From NCBI GenBank assembly GCA_011391345.1, contig JAABQR010000149.1:1-6806 (forward strand): DNA of 6,806 bases. The letters run 5' to 3'. Origin of the DNA: Methanobacteriota archaeon. GTDB lineage: Archaea; Thermoplasmatota; Thermoplasmata; UBA10834. Of this stretch, positions 1 to 5,213 are shown piece after piece; the stretch's first letter is position 1, and each line of letters opens with the position of its first letter. The position numbers and the translations under genes are program-made. Below the pieces are notes generated by a model that was not told where the DNA came from, made no database searches, and was given only the letters and a program-made list of their open reading frames with translations.

Positions 1-2519
1 TCAGGGACCCCGCGGGACTGACGGACAGTGACTCGACTTGGATCGTCGTCACGGACAGCGAGCCGTTCACGGACTTCACATGGTCCCCCCTGAATCCGAC
101 CGAGGGAGAGGACGTCGTGTTCGAGGACACGACCTACTCACACGATTCTTTGGCGTTCCTCAACTGGACCGTGGACGGCGTCGTGGTGTCTGAAGGTCTC
201 GAGGAGACGATCACCATGGTCTTCGACCATGGGACTCACGCCGTGACTCTGACAGCGACTGACTCGGACGGGTCCGTCGCCCAGAACACGAAGTATGTCT
301 ATGTCCAAGCGCTCGACCCGGAGCTCGAGCTCATCGCGCCATCCGCCATGGATGAGGGTGACGATGTCCACTTCGAGGTCATCGTCGACGAGCGTTTCGG
401 GGCCCCGGTCGACCCGATCGTCAGCTACGAGTGGGACTTCTCGTTCGACGGGGCTTTCTCGGCTGACGAGGTCACGCTCGTCAACTCGACTATCCATGCC
501 TTCGGCGCCACCGGGGATTCCGAGATATACACGGTCGCGGTCCGAGTGAACGACTCGGACGGCGACACGAACATCACCATGGTCATGGTCGAGGTCTTTG
601 ACATCGGCCCGGCTGCCATGGTGTCGCTCTCGGTCACGACCGCGGAGGAGGGCGTCCCGTTCTCATTCATCGACGAGACCTACACATACGACGGCATCTC
701 GTACTGGGACTGGACCCTGACGTATCCTGACTCGTCGACGCAGACATGGTCCCACGACGCCTCGGAGATGGCGGATGTCGTGTTCGAGGTCGGGGACGGG
801 GACTACAGCATGCGCCTGGAGGTCGGCGAGTCCGACGGCGACTCCGATGTGAATGTCTTCGACTTCGCGGTCCAGGAGATCGCGCCGTCCGTGACACTGA
901 CGGTGGATTCGGCCGCTTCCAGCTACAGTGAGTTCCAAACACTGATGTTCCACGCCCAGGTCGAGAGCTACGACGCGGTCGTCTCCTTCGAGTGGGACTT
1001 CATATCGCCCGGCGCACAGTTCGTCGCCGACCTGGAGACCGACGACGGCGAGGCTTCGTACTCTTATAGCTGGGTCGGGAACTACACCGCCAAGGTCAGG
1101 GTCAATGATACGGATGGTTCGGCCGCCGTGCAGGAGATCGACATCGAGGTCGTCGATGCGGGCCTCATGGGCTCCTTCGAGTCCGATGTCATCGTCACAA
1201 GGGACGACCCGGACAGCACTAGCATCATCACGTTCTACGCGGGCTCGCTCGCGGACGCATATCCCGACATATCGACCACGTTGTGGGAGTTCGGGGACGG
1301 CGAGAACGCACTGCTCCTGAGCGTCCCGGCGGATCCTGTCACGCACACGTACGCGCCCACGCGCGACTATGTCATCAACGTGACATTGGTGGACGATGAT
1401 GGGAACAACCTCGTTCTCTCGGGCACGCTCAACCTCGTCGAGCCGGCAATAGACCTCATCGGTCCGAGCAACGGCTCCGTCGTCAACTCCGGCACGCCCA
1501 TAAGGTTCACGATCGGGGACGACTCCCCGCCGCTCGTCTACGTCAGATACTCGGTCGATGGCGGGACGTACCAGGACTTCGAGACCCTGTACTCCATCAG
1601 CACGGATGGTTGGGAGGACGGGACATACGTCATAGACGTCGTCGCCGAGGACAAGGACGGCAACATCGCCCACGAGAGGGAAGTGACGGTCACGATCGAT
1701 GACACATATCCTTCGGTCACGCTCCTGTTCGACTCAGAGCAGGCGTTCGGCGGGGACAAGGTGAATATCACTATCCAGGTGGACGACGACAACATCGGCT
1801 CCGGAGATGTGGTCCTGTTCGTCACATTCCCAGGCGACGACTCCCCGACCTCGCTCCTCATGCACCCTTCGGACGACGGCGTGTTCTACGCGCTCGTCGA
1901 GGTGCCCAAGAGGACCGGGGAGATGGAGTTCTACATCGAGGTATCGGACCTCGCTGGCAACTCGATGACCTCCGACATCTATTCCGTCACGGTCGAACTG
2001 AGGTTCATCGACGCGGCATGGCCTTACCTGCTCGCAATCGCGGTCGCCGCGGCGCTCGGGACGGGCGCGTACTTCATGCGCGAGGCTACGATCGCGGTCG
2101 ACGAGACCTTCGTCATATACAGCGACGGACGGCTCCTGGCCCACAGCACCAGGAGGCTGAAGCCGGGCATGGACGACCAGATCCTGAGCGGCATGTTCGT
2201 CGCCGTCCAGGACTTCATCAAGGACTCATTCAAGGACGAGACCTCGTTCAGGCTTCGGAAGCTCGACTTCGGTGAGAAGTCGGTCCTGATCGAGAAGGGC
2301 GAGCACCTGTTCCTCGCGGTCGTGCTCCACGGGAAGGCGTCGAAGAAGGTCGCGAGGAGGATGAAGGGCGTCCTGGACGACATCGAGAAGGCGTATGCGG
2401 AGCATCTGGTGGACTGGGACGGCGACCTCGATAATGTCAGGGGCGTGAACGACAGGGTGAAGCGGCTCTACTCGAAGGCTCCTGTCCTGCCAGAGGCGCT
2501 CAGAAGAAAGGAGGCTTAG
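1..2519 (+). CDS. PKD/Ig-repeat surface protein with C-terminal membrane anchor and cytoplasmic roadblock-like domain (5' partial)
   Basis: The reading frame is open from the first complete codon (3-5) to the TAG at 2517-2519. The GTG at 117 lies inside a PKD-type domain, so the true start is upstream of the window. The product is a chain of seven beta-sandwich-like units of about 90-100 residues (approximately 1-308, 309-602, 603-878, 879-1157, 1158-1442, 1443-1703, 1704-2006). Several carry PKD hallmarks: YEWDF or LWEFGDG in the middle and VRVNDSDG or TLVDDDGN near the end. The last two read more like generic Ig/cadherin-like domains. One hydrophobic helix follows (about 2019-2078, starting AWPYLLAIAV). 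A roughly 145-residue tail (2079-2516) has a predicted strand-strand-helix-strands-helix order, starting TFVIYSDGRLLAHSTRR, which recalls roadblock/longin folds. The repeats are acidic and rich in S/T, as expected outside the cell. The role is inferred to be surface adhesion or sensing; no ligand or enzymatic motif is visible. The DUF92 gene starts 8 nt downstream, so co-transcription is likely. Confidence 0.88.
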   Translation, partial: RDPAGLTDSDSTWIVVTDSEPFTDFTWSPLNPTEGEDVVFEDTTYSHDSLAFLNWTVDGVVVSEGLEETITMVFDHGTHAVTLTATDSDGSVAQNTKYVYVQALDPELELIAPSAMDEGDDVHFEVIVDERFGAPVDPIVSYEWDFSFDGAFSADEVTLVNSTIHAFGATGDSEIYTVAVRVNDSDGDTNITMVMVEVFDIGPAAMVSLSVTTAEEGVPFSFIDETYTYDGISYWDWTLTYPDSSTQTWSHDASEMADVVFEVGDGDYSMRLEVGESDGDSDVNVFDFAVQEIAPSVTLTVDSAASSYSEFQTLMFHAQVESYDAVVSFEWDFISPGAQFVADLETDDGEASYSYSWVGNYTAKVRVNDTDGSAAVQEIDIEVVDAGLMGSFESDVIVTRDDPDSTSIITFYAGSLADAYPDISTTLWEFGDGENALLLSVPADPVTHTYAPTRDYVINVTLVDDDGNNLVLSGTLNLVEPAIDLIGPSNGSVVNSGTPIRFTIGDDSPPLVYVRYSVDGGTYQDFETLYSISTDGWEDGTYVIDVVAEDKDGNIAHEREVTVTIDDTYPSVTLLFDSEQAFGGDKVNITIQVDDDNIGSGDVVLFVTFPGDDSPTSLLMHPSDDGVFYALVEVPKRTGEMEFYIEVSDLAGNSMTSDIYSVTVELRFIDAAWPYLLAIAVAAALGTGAYFMREATIAVDETFVIYSDGRLLAHSTRRLKPGMDDQILSGMFVAVQDFIKDSFKDETSFRLRKLDFGEKSVLIEKGEHLFLAVVLHGKASKKVARRMKGVLDDIEKAYAEHLVDWDGDLDNVRGVNDRVKRLYSKAPVLPEALRRKEA

Positions 2520-2527
2520 GTGGTCCA

Positions 2528-3316
2528 TTGTCCTCACCTCTCCCAGACCTGATCACACTGGTAGGCGTCACCGCCTTCTGCGCCGCGCTTGCCATCCTAT
2601 CGTATCGCAGGCGCATATTCGACCTCTCAGGCTCACTGGCTGCGTTCGTGGTCGGCATGATCATAGGCGTGTGCGGCAACGTCCTCTGGTTGCTCCTCCT
2701 GCTGGTATTCCTCATAACCAGCTTCGGCGCGACCAAGTACCGGTTCGATTGGAAGAAGGCCGAGGGCTTCCAGGAGGGCAGGAAGGGCGAGAGGACCTGG
2801 AGGAACATTGCCGCGAACGGCGCGATACCGACGGCCATCGCGTTAGCGAGTTTCATGGCCGAGATCGTCAACTGGGGAGACCCCGCCTCGAACCCGTTCT
2901 CAAAGGACATCGCGAGCTTCCTGTTCATATCCGCGATAGCGGTCGCCGCGTCCGATACCGCGGCGAGCGAGATCGGCATCATCGATCCCAAGGTGTACCT
3001 GATCACCACGTTCAAGAGGACGAAGCGGGGCGTCGACGGGGGGATATCGCTTACCGGCCAGCTGATCGCGTTCGTCGCGGCCGCGTACACATCCGTCGTC
3101 GCGTACGTGGTCTTCGCTGCTTTCAACTCCGACCTGCTCGCAGGTCCTCCCACGCTCTTCGTGCCGATGCTGTGCGGGTTCTTCGGGTGTCAGATAGACA
3201 GCGTCATAGGCGCGACCTGGGAGACCCGGGGCAGGATAGGCAAGCTGGGCAACAACTTCCTCTCGATAGGGATAGGCACCGGCCTGGCGCTCCTGCTCGC
3301 GCTCGCGTCGACCTAG
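2528..3316 (+). CDS. DUF92/TMEM19-family integral membrane protein
   Basis: This 262-residue polytopic membrane protein has about six hydrophobic segments (near residues 8-25, 36-66, 98-115, 129-145, 176-200 and 205-220, plus a hydrophobic C-terminus at 243-260). Family motifs occur in order: FGATKYRF (66-73), GERTWRNIAANG (87-98), SDTAASEIG (142-150), KRGVDGGISLTG (166-177) and GCQIDSVIGATWE (220-232). These are the conserved blocks of DUF92. Plant and cyanobacterial members act as phytyl-phosphate kinases (VTE6 type). An archaeal role in isoprenyl-phosphate salvage or lipid metabolism is therefore possible, but nothing here proves it. The start is a TTG at 2528: no in-frame ATG or GTG lies between the preceding stop and it, and GGTGG at 2519-2523 is a plausible ribosome site. 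Only 8 nt separate it from the upstream surface-protein gene, suggesting an operon. Its TAG overlaps the stop of the convergent methyltransferase gene. Confidence 0.9.
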   Translation: MSSPLPDLITLVGVTAFCAALAILSYRRRIFDLSGSLAAFVVGMIIGVCGNVLWLLLLLVFLITSFGATKYRFDWKKAEGFQEGRKGERTWRNIAANGAIPTAIALASFMAEIVNWGDPASNPFSKDIASFLFISAIAVAASDTAASEIGIIDPKVYLITTFKRTKRGVDGGISLTGQLIAFVAAAYTSVVAYVVFAAFNSDLLAGPPTLFVPMLCGFFGCQIDSVIGATWETRGRIGKLGNNFLSIGIGTGLALLLALAST

Positions 3317-4041
3317 GCCTTCCTCAGCGCCGAGACGTATGCTATCTCCTCATCCGGCCTGGAAAAAGTCTCTGACACTCGCCAACCAGTCCTCTCCGCG
3401 AGCATCTTCATCTCCGCCGGCGTGACCATGAGCAGTTCGAACCAGTCGTCGACCTCGTCCCTGTACCTGAACCGGAGCCTCACGTGTCCTGGCATCCTGC
3501 CCCTCGCCCTGTTCTTCTCGTGGTACCGGATATGTTCCGGTCTGGTGGTGTTCAAGGGGTCTATCGACTGCGCGAGGAAGACGCCGTCGTCCGATACGAT
3601 GTCCCTTAGCCTGAGGAGCATGGACATGACGCCCTCGGGGGTGCCGCACAGGCCGAAGTTGTTCCCGAACGCGACCGCGGTCTGGAAGTGCCTTCGCGGG
3701 AAGCGCAGGTCGCACATGGACATCTTGACGGCGTTCCTGACCCCCCTCCTCCTCGCGACCTCGAGCATGTGGTCGCTGATGTCCACACCGACGGCTTCGA
3801 GCCCCATCTCCTGAAGGTGCAGGGATACCCGTCCAGGGCCTAGCCCCATGTCGAGGACCCTGCCCTTGGCCAGACCGAGCGCCTCGGTCTCGCAGTGGGG
3901 GAACGAGTCGAACGCCGAGAGGTACGAGTCCATATCCTCTTCGTCGACGTAACCATCGTCGCGCTCGATGAAGAGATGATCGCGCGATCCGGTCAGCCAG
4001 TCACTGATCGCCGCTCCGAAGAGGTCCATGGGGGACGCCAT
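3313..4041 (-). CDS. Class I SAM-dependent methyltransferase
   Basis: This 242-residue protein has a Rossmann-type methyltransferase core. The glycine-rich SAM loop VLDMGLGPGR spans residues 62-71, the acidic residue that binds the SAM ribose is D87 in VGVDIS (84-89), and a likely adenine-contacting acid is D111 in MCDLRFP. The segment AFGNNFGLCG (124-133) followed by a helix and a GVFLAQ strand matches motif IV/V of the methyltransferase 11/25 type. After about residue 165 an insert rich in R/H (RYHEKNRARGRMPGHVRLR) precedes a strand and the C-terminal ERTGW...ETFSRP block; it may form a substrate lid. The substrate cannot be told from sequence. The gene lies 20 nt downstream of the HAD gene, probably in one mRNA. 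An alternative ATG at codon 5 (4029) is possible. AGGT at 4046-4043 is too close to the first ATG and rather far from the second, so the ribosome site does not settle the start. The stop at 3313-3315 is shared with the opposing gene's CTAG. Confidence 0.88.
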   Translation of the reverse strand: MASPMDLFGAAISDWLTGSRDHLFIERDDGYVDEEDMDSYLSAFDSFPHCETEALGLAKGRVLDMGLGPGRVSLHLQEMGLEAVGVDISDHMLEVARRRGVRNAVKMSMCDLRFPRRHFQTAVAFGNNFGLCGTPEGVMSMLLRLRDIVSDDGVFLAQSIDPLNTTRPEHIRYHEKNRARGRMPGHVRLRFRYRDEVDDWFELLMVTPAEMKMLAERTGWRVSETFSRPDEEIAYVSALRKA

Positions 4042-4061
4042 GACCTGCGAACAGAAGAACG

Positions 4062-4802
4062 TTATCCGAGGGAATCCAACGCCTCGAGGACGCCATCCAG
4101 GGAGTCCACCCTCAGGTCCGCCTCGCTCGCGGGCGCGGTCGCGTGACTCATGACCTGCACCGCGTGCATCCCGAGCTTCTTCGCTGCGGCGATGTCCTTC
4201 TCGGGATCGTCACCGACGTGCGCCGCCGCCTTCGGGAGCGTCTTGAGCTGTTCCAAGGTCACCTTGAACGCCGCCTCCGCGGGCTTCCTGACCATGATCT
4301 CGTTCGAGAAGGTCGTGACCTGGAAGTGTTCGAGTATGCCCATGCGGCCCATGAGGGTCCTGAGGGTGGAGCCAGGGGTCTTGCCCGTGTTGGATATGAG
4401 CCCCAGCTTGTACCCCTTCTCTCTCACGGCCTTCAGGACGTCCTTCGCCCCCGGCAGCAGCTCTGGAGGGTGTTCGAGGATGCTCTCGGCGTAGATCCGC
4501 TCCACCTCGGAGATGTCCTCGTTGGTCATCTTCCCTGGCAGGCGGCACTCGACGCAGCTGAGCATGAACAGCACATGGTCCCTCACTGGCATGTCCCTGG
4601 CCTTGTCCCATGCGAGCTCGAGGAAGGTCCCGGTCTTCATGTACGCCTCCTCGATCTCATCGATGTCGTGTGGGCGGCCTATGCGCTCCAGCAGGTCGGC
4701 TATCCCGTGTATCCTGAGAGAACCGACCCTCTCCGAGCCGCCAGGGACCTCCTTGATGAGGGTGTCCCAGAGGTCGAACGTTACCGCGATTACCTTCCTC
4801 AT
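4062..4802 (-). CDS. HAD-superfamily hydrolase
   Basis: This 246-residue protein has the four HAD motifs. Motif I is VTFDLWDTL (7-15) with nucleophile D10, motif II is LISNTG (135-140) with S137, motif III is K173 in VRKP, and motif IV is GDDPEKD (197-203). Residues about 17-110 form a helical type-1 cap. The order and spacing fit the haloacid dehalogenase / phosphoglycolate-phosphatase-like group. The Asp normally two residues after the nucleophile, which acts as general acid/base in phosphatases, is a tryptophan here (D-L-W), a variant also seen in other HAD proteins; the real reaction is therefore uncertain. The ATG at 4802 was chosen because motif I follows within ten residues. The frame runs up to a TTG at 4886, but those extra 28 residues are not HAD-like and would begin inside the TATA-like sequence. 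No clear ribosome site precedes the ATG. The methyltransferase gene begins 20 nt after its TAA, so the two probably form an operon. Confidence 0.88.
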   Translation of the reverse strand: MRKVIAVTFDLWDTLIKEVPGGSERVGSLRIHGIADLLERIGRPHDIDEIEEAYMKTGTFLELAWDKARDMPVRDHVLFMLSCVECRLPGKMTNEDISEVERIYAESILEHPPELLPGAKDVLKAVREKGYKLGLISNTGKTPGSTLRTLMGRMGILEHFQVTTFSNEIMVRKPAEAAFKVTLEQLKTLPKAAAHVGDDPEKDIAAAKKLGMHAVQVMSHATAPASEADLRVDSLDGVLEALDSLG

Positions 4803-4886
4803 CGTCTGCGTCCCACGTATGAAGATGTCGGTAATGAATACTGGGCTGGAGGGGCCTCCGGACGCCCGCCGGTGCCCTCTTGGCAA

Positions 4887-4897
4887 GGCTTATATAC
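4887..4897 (+). promoter_or_regulatory. TATA-box promoter of the 5S rRNA gene (possibly bidirectional)
   Basis: GCTTATATACC, with core TTATATA at 4890-4896, matches an archaeal TATA box. The purine-containing GGCAAG just before it could serve as a BRE. Initiation about 25 nt downstream would fall near 4918, just before the 5S 5' end near 4930. The core is near-palindromic, so on the minus strand it reads GGTATATAAGC and could also drive the HAD-methyltransferase pair, with a leader of roughly 60 nt. The minus-strand use is inference. Confidence 0.6.
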
Positions 4898-5033
4898 CAC
4901 ATCGTGATTAGACGGGTCCAGAGAATGGTTTGACGGCCATAGTGGCGGGGCCACACCTGGTCTCATTCCGAACCCAGAAGTTAAGCCCGCCTACGTTCTC
5001 CGTGGTACTGAGGTGCGCGAGCCCTCGGGAAGC

Positions 5034-5128
5034 TCAAGGCCCTTGCGGCCTCTCGGACATAACGGCTAGGTGCGCTAGTCCTGTACCTTCGGGTACAGGG
5101 TGAACCGCACCGCTTGAACCCGTTATGC
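5034..5128 (+). other. Expansion segment within the 5S rRNA (3' side of the helix IV/V arm)
   Basis: This stretch lies between the conserved GGGAA (5027-5031) and the 3' strand of helix IV (5129-5134), where ordinary archaeal 5S rRNAs have only two or three nucleotides. It can fold on its own. A small hairpin AGGCC/GGCCT (5037-5041 with 5047-5051, loop CTTGC) is followed by a perfect 8-bp helix CATAACGG/CCGTTATG (5058-5065 with 5120-5127). Next come a 6-bp helix GGTGCG/CGCACC (5069-5074 with 5106-5111) and an 8-bp hairpin CCTGTACC/GGTACAGG (5080-5087 with 5092-5099) closed by a C(TTCG)G tetraloop. Boundaries are uncertain by a few bases. It is probably retained in the mature RNA, as the Halococcus 5S insert is, but an excised intervening sequence cannot be ruled out from DNA alone. 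Confidence 0.82.
5065..5120 (+). repeat. Repeated internal-loop module in the 5S expansion arm
   Basis: GCTAG occurs at 5065-5069 and 5074-5078. On the opposite side of the arm TGAACC occurs at 5101-5106 and 5115-5120. In both cases the G of GCTAG pairs with the last C of TGAACC as the closing pair of a helix, so the two internal loops have the same CTAG/TGAAC sequence. The outer loop has five extra nucleotides (5112-5116 region) on its 3' side. This may be a recurrent tertiary motif or a trace of module duplication. Confidence 0.5.
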
Positions 5129-5146
5129 CCGTGGAACGCCGTCAGC

Positions 5147-5172
5147 CACTCTCTTTGTCCCTTTCATTCTCT
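5147..5172 (+). terminator. Pyrimidine-rich tract after the 5S gene, probable terminator
   Basis: Immediately after helix I comes a run made almost only of C and T with several T clusters (CTCTCTTTGTCCCTTTCATT). Archaeal RNA polymerase terminates at T-rich tracts in the non-template strand without needing a hairpin, so this is the natural end of the 5S transcript. The T runs are short (three), so efficiency is uncertain. Confidence 0.4.
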
Positions 5173-5198
5173 GACCCGTGGTGCCATCCACATGGAAG

Positions 5199-5208
5199 AT
5201 TTTATAAG
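5199..5208 (+). promoter_or_regulatory. TATA-like box just upstream of the zinc-ribbon gene
   Basis: ATTTTATAAG is a good archaeal TATA match in an otherwise GC-rich region, with purines (GGAAG) just upstream as a possible BRE. It ends only five bases before the ATG at 5214, so the usual ~25-nt spacing would put initiation near 5228-5232, inside the annotated reading frame. Either the true start is a downstream TTG (5244 or 5250), or this AT-rich stretch is not the operative promoter. Confidence 0.45.
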
Positions 5209-5213
5209 AACAC

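Larger units (their letters stand above)
4930..5145 (+). rRNA. rrf: 5S ribosomal RNA, enlarged by an internal ~95-nt expansion segment
   Basis: Archaeal 5S signatures are clear: GGCCATAGTGGCGGGGCC at 4935-4952, ATTCCGAACCCAGAAGTTAAGC at 4965-4986 (in two conserved blocks), GTACTGAGGTGCGCGAGCC at 5005-5023, and GGGAA at 5027-5031. Helix I is TGACGGC (4931-4937) with GCCGTCA (5138-5144). Helix II is formed by GGCGGG (4944-4949) and CCCGCC (4986-4991). The outer helix IV strands are CCGTGG at 5000-5005 and CCGTGG at 5129-5134, which pair through two G-U wobbles. The 5' and 3' ends form one closing stem, so the span is about 214-216 nt against the usual ~120; without 5034-5128 it would be 119 nt. 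The RNA would sit in the central protuberance of the large subunit with uL18 and uL5. No 16S, 23S or tRNA gene adjoins it, consistent with unlinked rRNA genes as in Thermoplasma. Exact ends are estimated from helix I. Confidence 0.93.

Noticed and set aside
117..119. GTG as the start of the PKD protein
   Set aside because: The frame is open to the window edge and upstream codons encode the beginning of the same PKD-type domain (SPLNPTEGEDVVF).
663..1673. Long open frame (about 336 codons) on the minus strand across the PKD repeats
   Set aside because: It is a product of GC-rich codon bias opposite a clear PKD-protein frame. Its translation is rich in R, D and V with no recognisable domain.
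3435..3445. GTTCGAACC, resembling a tRNA T-loop
   Set aside because: It lies within the methyltransferase coding sequence and has no flanking acceptor, anticodon or D arms.
4803..4886. Upstream TTG start giving a 274-residue HAD protein
   Set aside because: The extra 28 residues are not HAD-like and the TTG abuts the TATA-like box. The ATG at 4802 puts motif I at the normal distance from the N-terminus.
4143..4907. Plus-strand open frame of about 254 codons opposite the HAD gene
   Set aside because: It overlaps an intact HAD gene with all four motifs on the other strand; the composition is skewed and no motif is present.
5032..5128. The 5S insert as a spliced archaeal intron
   Set aside because: I see no clear bulge-helix-bulge at the borders, and the insert forms its own closed arm as in known 5S expansions. 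RNA data would be needed to exclude excision fully.
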